A DNA stretch of 64,000 nucleotides from Endozoicomonas sp. SCSIO W0465 (lineage in GTDB: Bacteria > Pseudomonadota > Gammaproteobacteria > Pseudomonadales > Endozoicomonadaceae): assembly GCF_023716865.1 (NCBI RefSeq), contig NZ_CP092417.1, forward strand, positions 5,620,001-5,684,000, written 5' to 3'. Below are positions 1 to 9,033 of this stretch, one piece after another. The position numbers were made by a program, and so were the translations under genes. Below the pieces are notes generated by a model. It did no database searches. It saw only the letters and a program-made list of their open reading frames with translations, and was not told the DNA's origin. The first letter of the stretch is position 1. Each line of letters opens with the position of its first letter.

Positions 1-370
1 GAATAAAATCCACACCCCGCTGATAGCAGGCCGCCGCAAAACCGGTCATATCCCCGATGACACCGCCACCTAATGCCAGTAATGTTGTTTTTCGTGTATG
101 CCGTTCCTGTAAAAGCTGATCAAAAATAAGGTTGAGTGTGTCAAGATTCTTATACTTTTCACCATCCGGCAAAGTGATTACCGTTAACTCATAATTTGCC
201 AAGGTGTGCTTGATAAGATCCAGATAGAAAGCTGCAACTGTCCCGTTGGTAACAATCGCAACACGCCTGCCTTTGATATAAGGCTGAAAATAATCAGCGT
301 TTGAACAGAGTTCAGAGCCGATAAAAATGGGATAACTTCTCTCCATCAGATCGACTTTAAGTTCCAACAT
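1..370 (-). CDS. aroB: 3-dehydroquinate synthase AroB, N-terminal part (cut by window edge)
   Basis: AroB converts DAHP to 3-dehydroquinate, the second step of the shikimate pathway, in the cytoplasm with NAD and a divalent metal. I translated the minus strand from the ATG at 368-370. It gives about 123 residues that stay open to the window edge, so the C-terminal two thirds are missing. Visible family marks are PDGEKYKNL (about residue 70) and the nucleotide-binding GGGVIGDMTGF (about residue 105). The gene starts 14 bases after the aroK stop, the usual aroK-aroB order, so the two are probably cotranscribed. The assignment is firm; only the missing end is unseen. Confidence 0.93.
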   Translation of the reverse strand, partial: MLELKVDLMERSYPIFIGSELCSNADYFQPYIKGRRVAIVTNGTVAAFYLDLIKHTLANYELTVITLPDGEKYKNLDTLNLIFDQLLQERHTRKTTLLALGGGVIGDMTGFAAACYQRGVDFI

Positions 371-384
371 GGCTGATTACTCCC

Positions 385-906
385 TCACTGTTTTTCCAAA
401 CCAACGGTTTGAATAATTTTTTTAATAACCTGGCGGGGTGATAGGATGGCTGTGTCCAGAACAAGGTCTGCAATCGACCGGTACAGCGGATCACGCTCTT
501 CAAGCAGCCTGGTCAGAACCTCTTCGCGATCTGGTCGTTGCAGCAGTGGACGACGCTTATCTTTTTCTGTTCTCTGCAACTGGATTGACACCGGTGTACT
601 TAAATAAACAACAAAACCATTGGTGCTCAAGTTCCGCCTGTTTTCTGATTGGCCAACAGCACCCCCACCGGTTGCCATGACCACACCTTTTTGACAGCAA
701 ATCTCTTCGATGACCTGGCTTTCTCTGTACCGGAACCCCTGCTCACCTTCAACATCGAAAATCCAGGGAATATCTGCCCCACTGCGCTCTTCAATGACAT
801 GATCCGAGTCAAGAAAGGGACGGGACAGCTCTTTAGCCAACATCCTGCCGATGGTACTTTTGCCAGCCCCCATGGGCCCAATCAGATAGATATTTGTTAA
901 TGGCAT
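385..906 (-). CDS. aroK: Shikimate kinase AroK
   Basis: This kinase phosphorylates shikimate to shikimate-3-phosphate in the aromatic amino acid pathway. The 173-residue length is normal for the family. The P-loop GPMGAGKSTIGR lies near residue 10, the shikimate-binding DSDHVIEERSG near 33, the GGGAV motif near 80, and the lid arginines in KRRPLLQRP near 118. The gene lies downstream of the pil operon, as in many gammaproteobacteria. Here a strong hairpin at 981-1000 separates it from pilQ, so aroK-aroB probably have their own promoter in 907-980. Nothing looks damaged. Assignment as AroK rather than the paralogue AroL rests on the pilQ-aroK-aroB context. Confidence 0.95.
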   Translation of the reverse strand: MPLTNIYLIGPMGAGKSTIGRMLAKELSRPFLDSDHVIEERSGADIPWIFDVEGEQGFRYRESQVIEEICCQKGVVMATGGGAVGQSENRRNLSTNGFVVYLSTPVSIQLQRTEKDKRRPLLQRPDREEVLTRLLEERDPLYRSIADLVLDTAILSPRQVIKKIIQTVGLEKQ

Positions 907-980
907 GCTCTTTGCCAGCCTGACTTCCTGCCTGTGTGCAGCGAGCGTAGCGCATCGTAAGCAGTTATGACAACAAAAAA

Positions 981-1000
981 GCGGGAGCAGCTGCTCCCGC
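981..1000 (-). terminator. Rho-independent terminator after pilQ
   Basis: A perfect 20-base palindrome (gcgggagcag/ctgctcccgc) is followed, in the minus direction, by six T residues. It lies between the pilQ stop and aroK, so it should end the pilMNOPQ transcript. Confidence 0.85.
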
Positions 1001-1093
1001 TTTCGTGAATTTCCCGGTTGTGGTTATATCGACAGTGACGCCTACCGCTTCGCCTCCGCAGCCCTCCCTGAGAACGAGGGAATATGAGGCAGT

Positions 1094-3118
1094 TTAACGC
1101 AATGAAACACCTTCAGTAACGATTCTTGGGGTAATAAAGACCAGTAGTTCTTCTTTATCATCACTTTCTGTTTTATTGCGGAACAAGCCACCAACCCAGG
1201 GAATATCTCCCAACACAGGTACTTTAGTAATACCTTGTTTCTTGCTCTGCTTGAAGACACCACCTAGTACAACGGTTTCACCATCTTCAACCAGCACCTG
1301 AGTAGTGATTTCATTGGTCGAAATAATAGGTACATTATTGGATGCCTGATCGGTGGTATCGTCATTATTGATTTTGATATCCATAATGACCCGACCATCC
1401 GGGGTAATCTGTGGTGTCACCTCCAGTCCCAGCACTGCATCCTTGAACGCCACAGAAGTAGCTCCACTGGAAGTTTTCTCTTCGTACGGGATTTCTTTAC
1501 CTGATTTGATCACCGCCGTTTTCTTATCTGCTGTAATGACTTTTGGTTGTGAAATTACTTCACCGCCGCCATCACTCAACAGGGCAGAAAGCTCAAGGTT
1601 CAAAATGGTGCCTCCATTGGTGGAAAAGCCAATGGCAATAGCACTTGAACCCGCTCCGGTTACACTCAGGTCAGTGAAAACATTATCATCCTGACCACCA
1701 CCAACAGAAAAGTTGTCATCTTCTCTTGAGCCAGCCCATTTGACCCCAAGATCTTCTTTGAAATTGGAGCTGAGCGTCACGATACGAGCTTCAATCATAA
1801 CCTGACGAATGGGAATATCCAGTTGATCAATCAGCTCTCTCAATTCATCCAGCTTGGCCTGAGTATCCTTGATCAACAGACTATTGGTTCTTGCAACCAC
1901 CTGAACCGAGCCTCTTTCTGTCAGCAGACTGGCACCTTCTGCTCCCTGCAAGACCGTGGCAATTTCTGCAGCGTCAGCGTAATTAATCTGAACCAGATCG
2001 GTATATACCGGGGCTAATTCACGAATCTGTTTTTCGTTTTCCAGCTGCTCACGCTCACGTGCTGCAATTTCCGCAGCCGGGGCCACGGTGAGAACATTAC
2101 CTTCCAGTCGCTTATCGAGCCCTTTGGCCTTAAGCACAATATCAAGTGCCTGATCCCAGGGAACATTCTGTAACCGCAGGGTAACATTGCCCCCAACGGT
2201 ATCCGACGCAACCAGGTTCAGATCGGTAAAATCAGCGATTAACTGAAGTACGGCCCGGACTTCTATATCCTGAAAGTTTAACGACAGTTTGTCACCTTTA
2301 TAGGAAAGCCCTGCACTTCTTCTACCGCGATCTTTAGGGTCTGGAGCCTTGACACTGACCGTTAACAGATTGTCTGTCTGATAGGCCAGATACTCAAACT
2401 CCCCCTTGGGCTCGATAACAATAATGCTGTTACCATCCTCAACAGTTGCATCAATAAACTTAACCGGTGTTGCAAAATCGATAACATCCAGGCGGTTTCT
2501 CAAATTCTTTGGCAATACATCACCCTGGAACTCCAGACGGATACGCCCCCCCTGCTCATTCATATCCATTGGGATCTTGTCATCGGACAGGGCAATGATG
2601 ACCTCACCTTCACCATCATCACCTCGCTGAAAATCAATATCGGTGATGCCTGTTTTGATCTCAGCTGCTTGATCAGACGGTTCGCTCTCCGGGGCTGACT
2701 CCCTTTGTACCGCAGCGACACTGTTATCCTCGCCAAGATAAATGCTGAGCGTCCTGCCATCAGACTGGCTACTAAAGCGGGTAGGTTGCTGAAGATTAAT
2801 GACCAGACGCGTTCTGTCACCAGCCTCAAGTATGGTCACGCTCTTGGCATTATTAAAACCAATCTCATTATACTTGGGGAGTTCACTGCGGGTAAAAGGC
2901 AAGTCTATGGAAATCCTGGGAGGCTTCTCAATACTGTAGCCATGAGCAACCGGCGCTTCGCCATCAAAGATCAAACGTAGCTCAACCATATCACCCGGCA
3001 ATGCAGCGGCATCCATATTTTTCAGGACGACACCCCACGCGGAAATAGGCAACACGGCCAGCAACGTATACAGAAGCCCTCGAACAGCCCTGGCCTGCAA
3101 CAGGGGACTAATATTCAT
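1094..3118 (-). CDS. pilQ: Type IV pilus secretin PilQ
   Basis: PilQ forms the outer-membrane ring through which the type IV pilus passes. The 674-residue protein starts with a signal peptide (residues 1 to about 29, hydrophobic LLYTLLAVLPISAWG). Then come AMIN-type peptidoglycan-binding segments (roughly 35-260), an STN/secretin N0 domain (about 290-350, LSLNFQDIEVRAVLQLIADF), a secretin N domain (about 380-450) and the C-terminal secretin domain (about 500-670). The secretin domain ends with VLGDIPWVGGLFR and ELLVFITPRIV, hallmarks of the family. It is the last gene of pilMNOPQ. A 245-base spacer separates it from pilP, unlike the overlapping junctions upstream. Confidence 0.95.
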   Translation of the reverse strand: MNISPLLQARAVRGLLYTLLAVLPISAWGVVLKNMDAAALPGDMVELRLIFDGEAPVAHGYSIEKPPRISIDLPFTRSELPKYNEIGFNNAKSVTILEAGDRTRLVINLQQPTRFSSQSDGRTLSIYLGEDNSVAAVQRESAPESEPSDQAAEIKTGITDIDFQRGDDGEGEVIIALSDDKIPMDMNEQGGRIRLEFQGDVLPKNLRNRLDVIDFATPVKFIDATVEDGNSIIVIEPKGEFEYLAYQTDNLLTVSVKAPDPKDRGRRSAGLSYKGDKLSLNFQDIEVRAVLQLIADFTDLNLVASDTVGGNVTLRLQNVPWDQALDIVLKAKGLDKRLEGNVLTVAPAAEIAAREREQLENEKQIRELAPVYTDLVQINYADAAEIATVLQGAEGASLLTERGSVQVVARTNSLLIKDTQAKLDELRELIDQLDIPIRQVMIEARIVTLSSNFKEDLGVKWAGSREDDNFSVGGGQDDNVFTDLSVTGAGSSAIAIGFSTNGGTILNLELSALLSDGGGEVISQPKVITADKKTAVIKSGKEIPYEEKTSSGATSVAFKDAVLGLEVTPQITPDGRVIMDIKINNDDTTDQASNNVPIISTNEITTQVLVEDGETVVLGGVFKQSKKQGITKVPVLGDIPWVGGLFRNKTESDDKEELLVFITPRIVTEGVSLR

Positions 3119-3363
3119 CTAACTTACCTATTTCAGAATCAGAATTGTTTTTTTCATCGGCATCATTGCTAAATAATCCAGCCAATCAGGCCACGATGAC
3201 TCAAAACCAGATCCTTTCATACTTCAAAGCCCCCAAATAGAAAACCAGCATCCATGCCTGAAAACAACCAGCCAACCCAGCGGCGAACTGTCAACCGCTC
3301 AGGGTATGACAGCAGCACACTTATTGGAAATATGATGATTAATTTACAATAATGGAAGTAAAG

Positions 3364-3900
3364 TCATTGACTGTTAAAGTTAACGCGGAGAACCCTTGGT
3401 CGTTCAATCCAATACCTTGGACCAGCTGGAACAATCTCGGTCACACGCAACTCTTGGTCATCAATGTAAGTAATACGACCATGGTTACGCCCCAGGAAAT
3501 CCCCCACACGAACCCGGTGAACACCATCAGCCCCTCGTACCAGCCCCCAGAATCCTTCCTCATTACTGATTGAGCCCACTAAACGGAACGAATCCATTTC
3601 AAACTGCTCCAGATACTGTTTAACACGGTATGGGTCCGGCTTGATGTTGCTATTGATCTGTTCTGTCGTCAATTCAATTCTCACGGGCTGCTTAAAAGGA
3701 CTCCGCATGGCTGATGCCTGATAAGTAAAAGCCTCATATGGTCTGAATTGGGGCAATGGCTCAATATTACCCATAGGACGATCCCTCATCTCTGCCATAT
3801 AGTCATCAATGTCTTTATATCCCTGATGACCACCATCCGAGCATCCAGCAAGAATCAGCGCAGTACCCGCAACAATTACCAGTTGAAGCAGCTTCATCAT
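3364..3900 (-). CDS. pilP: Type IV pilus assembly lipoprotein PilP
   Basis: PilP is an inner-membrane lipoprotein that links the PilMNO complex to the PilQ secretin. The 178-residue product begins with a lipoprotein signal: hydrophobic LLQLVIVAGTALILAG, then the lipidated Cys in the lipobox LAGC (about residue 20). The HQ-rich linker and the C-terminal beta domain (EEGFWGLVRGADGVHRVRVGDFLGRNHGRI region) fit the family. It overlaps pilO by 4 bases (ATGA). The start could be the second Met, since the protein begins MMK. The position between pilO and pilQ confirms the call. Confidence 0.94.
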   Translation of the reverse strand: MMKLLQLVIVAGTALILAGCSDGGHQGYKDIDDYMAEMRDRPMGNIEPLPQFRPYEAFTYQASAMRSPFKQPVRIELTTEQINSNIKPDPYRVKQYLEQFEMDSFRLVGSISNEEGFWGLVRGADGVHRVRVGDFLGRNHGRITYIDDQELRVTEIVPAGPRYWIERPRVLRVNFNSQ

Positions 3901-4508
3901 AGCCCCCCTTGATCATTGTAACGGTAAGTTTTTGCAAGGATGCTCATGGTTAACTGACCACTCTTGCCCGGACGAATCTCAAAATCATGCAAGGTAACGA
4001 TTCGCGAAAGACTGGCGACGCCACTAACGAAGTTACCCAGGTCGTGGTAAGTACCCGTCACGCCAATACTTATTGGCAGCTCAATATAAAATTGGCTGAC
4101 ATTTTCATCCTGAAGTTTTATTTCCTCGATCTGAAGACCAGCACCGCGTCCAGTGAAGGTGATATCCTCCAGCAGACCGGGAACCTCTGTATCACTGGGC
4201 AGTTGTTTCACCAGGGCACCAAAAGAGTTTTCCATTTCCGCCATCTGTTCACGGTAGGCTTGCAGGTTTGCAGACTGGAATGCCCTGATTCGATACTGCT
4301 CACGTAAATCCTGTTCTTGGCTGGCAGCAACATCATACCGTTTCTGCATACTGGTCAGGTGAAATTGATAACCAAACCCCAGGATTAAAACCAATGTCAG
4401 AACACAGGCAACGACTCTGACACCCATAGGCCATGAACCGATGTTATCAAAATCAATGTCATTCAAATCAAGCTCATTCAGCTTTTGTAGAGAATCTGCA
4501 AAGCTCAT
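3897..4508 (-). CDS. pilO: Type IV pilus inner-membrane protein PilO
   Basis: PilO pairs with PilN to form the inner-membrane alignment platform of the type IV pilus machine. The 203-residue protein has a short cytoplasmic N-terminus, one transmembrane helix (about residues 28-50, VRVVACVLTLVLILGFGYQ), a coiled-coil segment rich in Q/E/R (about 55-105) and a ferredoxin-like periplasmic domain with the typical FTGRGAGLQIEEIKL and IGVTGTYHDLGNFVSGVA stretches. It overlaps pilN and pilP by 4 bases at each end, indicating translational coupling. Confidence 0.94.
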   Translation of the reverse strand: MSFADSLQKLNELDLNDIDFDNIGSWPMGVRVVACVLTLVLILGFGYQFHLTSMQKRYDVAASQEQDLREQYRIRAFQSANLQAYREQMAEMENSFGALVKQLPSDTEVPGLLEDITFTGRGAGLQIEEIKLQDENVSQFYIELPISIGVTGTYHDLGNFVSGVASLSRIVTLHDFEIRPGKSGQLTMSILAKTYRYNDQGGL

Positions 4509-5068
4509 AGTCCCCCCTTGGCCTGAGTGGGATTGATCTGCTTAACCGTTAGATCAAACTCATTCCAGCGCTGACTGTTTGCTGCTACTTTCCTGACCGC
4601 CGTCAAATTTGGCTCAGTAAACCATTCAGAGTTATCAAAGTTTCTCATCAAGGCAGAGATTCGATTATTGGACTCGGCAACCCCAACAAGCGTCAGGCGA
4701 TTTCCCTCCAGCGTTATCTGCTTGAAATAAACCCCCTCAGGCACCACGCGTGCAACCTGGTCAAATATACGAACAATCACAGGTCGGTTTCCCTGCAGAT
4801 TTTGAATGACCTGCATCCTCTCCAGCAGTTGCTCTTTCTTGGTTCTCAGATCCTTGATTTCACTGATTCGATGATTAAGCAGCGTAATTTCATTCTGCAG
4901 ATATTGGTTACGGCTCTGCTGGTGGCTAATGTTATGGCTGATATAAAAATCGCCAATAAAGACCAGGCCAATACCAACCAACACCGTTACCGCCCAGGCA
5001 GCAATGAAACGTTGCTTCCGCTCTTTCCTGAGTTCTTCACGCCAGGGTAAAAGGTTAATTCTTGCCAT
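4505..5068 (-). CDS. pilN: Type IV pilus inner-membrane protein PilN
   Basis: PilN binds cytoplasmic PilM through its N-terminus and PilO through its periplasmic part. The first residues, MARINLLPWREE, carry the conserved INLLPWR peptide that docks into PilM. One transmembrane helix follows (about 21-43), then a coiled coil (about 45-90) and the Fimbrial assembly (PilN) domain, including PEGVYFKQITLEGNRLTLVG near 115. The length of 187 residues is typical. Its ATG shares one base with the pilM stop codon, so the two are tightly coupled. Confidence 0.95.
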   Translation of the reverse strand: MARINLLPWREELRKERKQRFIAAWAVTVLVGIGLVFIGDFYISHNISHQQSRNQYLQNEITLLNHRISEIKDLRTKKEQLLERMQVIQNLQGNRPVIVRIFDQVARVVPEGVYFKQITLEGNRLTLVGVAESNNRISALMRNFDNSEWFTEPNLTAVRKVAANSQRWNEFDLTVKQINPTQAKGGL

Positions 5069-6132
5069 CAGTCGAAACTCCTCATGGCAAGGCCGCAGGC
5101 AATCATCAGAGATGGTGCCTTACTGGCCAGTTGGTCGGTATCCACTTTCCCAGCCATGGACATTCCGGCAAAAGGGTTTGCCAGTCTGGTCGGAACCCCC
5201 AGTTTATCCTGAATCATTTCCGCCATATCTGGGATTGATGCGGAGCCTCCTACCAGCGCAATAGCATCTACATCATTGAACTGGCTGGAGGAATAAAAGA
5301 ATTGCAGTGAGCGTGATACCTGCTGAACCACCGTTTCCCGAAATGGTTCCAGAACTTCTGGTTCATAATCATCAGGCAGCCCCCCCTTACACTTGGCTTT
5401 TTCCGCTTCTTCAGGGGTGAGCCCGTAGCGGCGCTGAATTTCATCAGTCAGCTGACGTCCACCGAACAGCTGCTCACGGGTATATACGGTTTTACCCCGA
5501 CTGATCACATTCAGTGTGGTTTTCGTGGCGCCAATATCGACGACTGCAAGCACCGGATCCTGATCTGGCAGGTCAAGCTGGTCTTCAATTAACTCGCATG
5601 CCCGCTCCATGGCAAAGGCTTCTACATCAACGACCCTGGCAGTTACTCCCCCAAGCCGAAGTGCCTCCTCGCGCATTTCAACATTGTCACGACGACAGGC
5701 CGCCAGCAAAACTTCAACCCGCTCGGGGTTTTTCTCGTTCAGGCCCTGAACTTCAAAATCAATAGCCACTTCATCCATGGCGTAGGGGATGTACTGGTCT
5801 GCCTCAACAGTGATCTGGGTTTCCATCTCATCTTCACTGAGGGAAGCATCCATATCAATGGTTTTGGTAATGACGGCAGATCCTGATACAGCCACTGCAG
5901 CGTTTTTCAGGCCTGATCTTGATTGGGAGAGAGCCCTTGATATAGCTTCACCGATGACATCGACTTCATGGATATTATTTTCGACAACAGCCCCCGGCGG
6001 AAGGGGCACAACACCGAAAGCTTCGACTCGGTAACCGCTGCCCCTCAGCCCTAATTCAAGGACCTTGACAGATGTCGAGCTTATATCCACCCCTAAAACG
6101 GCACTTGATTTTTTTTTCAGCAGCCCAAACAC
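5068..6132 (-). CDS. pilM: Type IV pilus actin-like protein PilM
   Basis: PilM is a cytoplasmic actin-fold ATP-binding protein that anchors the pilus inner-membrane complex. The 354-residue protein has the FtsA/PilM signatures VLGVDISSTSVKVLEL (phosphate-1, about residue 13), AVVDIGATKTTLNVI (phosphate-2, about 190) and ALVGGSASIPDM (adenosine motif, about 295). It is the first gene of the operon, so the promoter should lie in the 247-base divergent spacer shared with ponA (6133-6379). No clear sigma-70 box is seen on the minus strand there. Confidence 0.95.
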   Translation of the reverse strand: MFGLLKKKSSAVLGVDISSTSVKVLELGLRGSGYRVEAFGVVPLPPGAVVENNIHEVDVIGEAISRALSQSRSGLKNAAVAVSGSAVITKTIDMDASLSEDEMETQITVEADQYIPYAMDEVAIDFEVQGLNEKNPERVEVLLAACRRDNVEMREEALRLGGVTARVVDVEAFAMERACELIEDQLDLPDQDPVLAVVDIGATKTTLNVISRGKTVYTREQLFGGRQLTDEIQRRYGLTPEEAEKAKCKGGLPDDYEPEVLEPFRETVVQQVSRSLQFFYSSSQFNDVDAIALVGGSASIPDMAEMIQDKLGVPTRLANPFAGMSMAGKVDTDQLASKAPSLMIACGLAMRSFD

Positions 6133-6289
6133 TGGTGCAATCCTTGATTATTAGTTATGAAAACAACTGCCCTAATTAAATAACAGTCTGTATAATTTCG
6201 CAATTAAAGCCGCCATTCAGCCAACCCTAAACACTGGATTTATAAGGAAATCCTTCTGCAACCAAAGACTGCGCCATGTACAGGAAAAC

Positions 6290-6324
6290 CACATTTTCAG
6301 CTGAAGGCCATTTAACCGTATAAT
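6290..6324 (+). promoter_or_regulatory. Candidate ponA promoter
   Basis: A perfect TATAAT at 6319-6324 faces ponA about 107 bases before the preferred start at 6431. The -35 region (ttttcagc around 6294-6301) is weak. A second tataat at 6191-6196 also reads on the plus strand. The assignment is by box match only. Confidence 0.4.
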
Positions 6325-6430
6325 ACTCAGTCACGAACGGCTGTCAGGACGACTCTTGTTATGACAAGACAGTTTAACAATGTCACAACTTCAGCCGGTG
6401 GCCTTCGCTTTATCAGGATGCCCTAACAGC

Positions 6431-8914
6431 ATGAAACGGTCGGTTAAATTGGTTAACTTCATAAAGTTCCTGTTCTGGTCACTATTAACAGTAGCCAGTG
6501 GGACTCTGCTTGTCAGTGCAAGCGCCTATTTATACCTCAGTCCTTCACTACCTTCTGTGGAATCGTTGCGAGACGCCAAATTACAGACACCTCTGCGAGT
6601 CTACTCTCAAGATAATCTGCTAATTGCCGAGTTCGGCGAAAAGCGCCGCTCCCCCATTCAGTTTGAAGATGCCCCCACACACCTGATTAAAGCCTTTATG
6701 GCTGCCGAAGATGACCGCTTTTATTACCACCCCGGCGTTGACATCATGGGCCTGATAAGGGCCGCTGTTCAACTGGTCAGTACAGGCAGTATTCAATCTG
6801 GCGGCAGTACAATAACCATGCAGGTGGCCAAGAACTTCTTCCTGAGCCAGGAACGGGTGTTTTCAAGAAAGTTCAATGAAATCCTGCTCGCTTTGCAAAT
6901 AGAACAACGACTGTCCAAGGATGAAATCTTTGAACTCTATCTCAATAAAATTTATTTGGGAAACCGCTCTTATGGTGTAGAAGCCGCCGCACAGGTTTAC
7001 TATGGCAAAGCCATCAATGAGTTAAATCTGGCTGAGATTGCCATGATTGCCGGTCTGCCAAAAGCACCTTCCCGCTATAACCCGATCAATGACCCCAAGC
7101 GAGCCCTGATCCGACGAGACTGGATTCTGGGCAGAATGAAAGATCTGGGCTATGTTACCCATGAAGAGTATGTCGATGCTGTCAGCCAGCCGGTAACTGC
7201 ACGCTATCATGGTGCAAAAATCGAACTGGAAGCACCTTATATAGCCGAGATGGTTCGACAGCACATGGTCGAGCAATATGGCCCGGATGCCTACACTGAA
7301 GGCTTTAAAGTCTACACCACCGTCAGCAGCGATCTCCAGAAGGCGGCCAACCTTTCAGTAGCCAATGGGTTAATGGCCTACAATGAACGCCATGGCTACC
7401 AGGGACCGGTTACCAACCTGTTTGATGATATTCCGGAAGAAGGCTGGCAGCAGCGAATCAACAAAACCCCATCTCCTGGCATTTTGTTACCGGCCATGGT
7501 CACCCGGGTCGGCGAAGAAGATGTGGAAATTGGCCTGAAAAATGGCGATAGCGGGAAAATCAGCTGGGATAATCTGAACTGGGCAAAACCCTTTCTGGCT
7601 GTAAACAGTTTTGGTCGCACGCCCAAAACGCCTTCCGATGTTCTGAAAATTGGAGACCAGATATGGGTTAGGGTCACCAAAGATGGCAGCTACCGTCTGG
7701 CCCAGGAACCTCAGGCACAGGCAGCTCTGGTTTCAATGAATCCTGAGAATGGTGCCATTCTGGCTCTGGTAGGTGGGTATAACTTCTATAACAGCATGTA
7801 TAACCGGGCTACTCAGGCCATTCGTCAGGCAGGCTCTTCTTTCAAACCCTTTGTGTATGCTGCGGCCATTGCCAACGGCATGACTGCGGCAACCATTGTC
7901 AATGATGCGCCGATTGTCTTTGATGACGCAAACCTTGAAGACAGCTGGCGTCCAAATAATGACAACATGAAGTTCAATGGCCCCATGCGACTGCGTGAAG
8001 GTCTCTATCGCTCAAGAAACCTTGTGTCTATCCGCGTTCTGCGTCAGGTGGGTATCAGTAAAACCGTCAACTACCTGAAACAACTTGGCTTCAAGGAAGA
8101 GTCTTTAAGCCGGGACCTGTCACTGTCTCTGGGCAATGTTTCCATGACACCGCTTGAACTGGCTTCTGGCTATGCCGTTCTGGCTAACGGCGGTTTTCGT
8201 ATTCAACCCTGGTTCATCCAACGAATTGAAACCATCGATGAGCTCTTTTTTCAGGCCAACCCGGCAACAGCCTGCAATGAAAGCTGTATTGCCAGCCTGA
8301 ATAAAAACATCGTGGCGATTCAAGGTGAAGAAGACAACACCGTTTCCAGCAATCCAGAGAATGAGGAAATGCTGATTCAGAAAATTCCTTCACAAACTGA
8401 ATCCAGCGACCAACCGGTAATCGCCAAATCCGTTATGTCACCTCAGGTTAATTACATCATGAATGACATCATGAACGATGTAATCTGGAAAGGTACAGGG
8501 AAGCGGGCCCGGGCATTAAAGCGGCATGATATAGGTGGCAAGACCGGAACCACCAATGACAGTAAAGATGCATGGTTTGTCGGATTCAACCCGGATGTCC
8601 TGACTGCCGTCTGGATGGGCATGGACGACTTTTCAACACTGGGGCGCTGGGAATATGGAGCAAATGCAGCCCTGCCCATCTGGCTGGAATTTATGCACAC
8701 CGCCCTTGACGGCAAACCGGAATATAAACCACCCCAGCCGAAGGGCATGATCACCCTCAAAATTTCACCAGAAACCGGAATGCTTGCCGTACCCGGAGAC
8801 CCCAACGCTATTTTCGAGATTTTCCGCCAGGAAAACGCTCCACAACAACTCAGTGATGAAGGTCTGCCATCTCTTGGCGAGATGGACCAATTTTCACCCG
8901 AAGATCTTTTTTGA
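6431..8914 (+). CDS. mrcA: Penicillin-binding protein 1A, bifunctional transglycosylase/transpeptidase
   Basis: This class A PBP polymerises and cross-links peptidoglycan. From the Met at 6431 it is 827 residues: a transmembrane anchor (about 5-35), a GT51 glycosyltransferase domain with EDDRFYYHPGVD (about 93) and GGSTITMQVAKNFF (about 125), and an OB-like insert. The transpeptidase follows, with active-site SSFK (about 468), SRN (about 530) and KTGTT (about 704). The frame is also open from an ATG at 6380, which would add 17 residues. I prefer 6431 because family members have a short cytoplasmic tail; neither start has a strong ribosome site. The divergent ponA/pilM arrangement is the classical one. 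Confidence 0.94.
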   Translation: MKRSVKLVNFIKFLFWSLLTVASGTLLVSASAYLYLSPSLPSVESLRDAKLQTPLRVYSQDNLLIAEFGEKRRSPIQFEDAPTHLIKAFMAAEDDRFYYHPGVDIMGLIRAAVQLVSTGSIQSGGSTITMQVAKNFFLSQERVFSRKFNEILLALQIEQRLSKDEIFELYLNKIYLGNRSYGVEAAAQVYYGKAINELNLAEIAMIAGLPKAPSRYNPINDPKRALIRRDWILGRMKDLGYVTHEEYVDAVSQPVTARYHGAKIELEAPYIAEMVRQHMVEQYGPDAYTEGFKVYTTVSSDLQKAANLSVANGLMAYNERHGYQGPVTNLFDDIPEEGWQQRINKTPSPGILLPAMVTRVGEEDVEIGLKNGDSGKISWDNLNWAKPFLAVNSFGRTPKTPSDVLKIGDQIWVRVTKDGSYRLAQEPQAQAALVSMNPENGAILALVGGYNFYNSMYNRATQAIRQAGSSFKPFVYAAAIANGMTAATIVNDAPIVFDDANLEDSWRPNNDNMKFNGPMRLREGLYRSRNLVSIRVLRQVGISKTVNYLKQLGFKEESLSRDLSLSLGNVSMTPLELASGYAVLANGGFRIQPWFIQRIETIDELFFQANPATACNESCIASLNKNIVAIQGEEDNTVSSNPENEEMLIQKIPSQTESSDQPVIAKSVMSPQVNYIMNDIMNDVIWKGTGKRARALKRHDIGGKTGTTNDSKDAWFVGFNPDVLTAVWMGMDDFSTLGRWEYGANAALPIWLEFMHTALDGKPEYKPPQPKGMITLKISPETGMLAVPGDPNAIFEIFRQENAPQQLSDEGLPSLGEMDQFSPEDLF

Positions 8915-8930
8915 TCAGTCTATAATCACT

Positions 8931-8972
8931 CGTAAATAGCTAATGTCATCCCCAAAGCTATTTACGACATTA
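8931..8972. repeat. Two overlapping inverted repeats between mrcA and lysR
   Basis: cgtaaatagct (8931-8941) is inverted exactly at 8956-8966. taatgtc (8941-8947) is inverted exactly at 8966-8972. The two palindromes interleave, so only one hairpin can form at a time. No T-tract follows, which argues against a simple terminator; a regulator site for the lysR gene is possible. Confidence 0.6.
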
Positions 8973-9033
8973 GTTTGGTGTAGATCAACACCCTGCTCTT
9001 ATAAACCAGACATAGTGTTCAGCTCTACAGTGA

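Noticed and set aside
8931..8972. RNA pseudoknot formed by the two interleaved palindromes
   Set aside because: The strand would need to cross a ten-base stem with no linker bases, which is not sterically possible.
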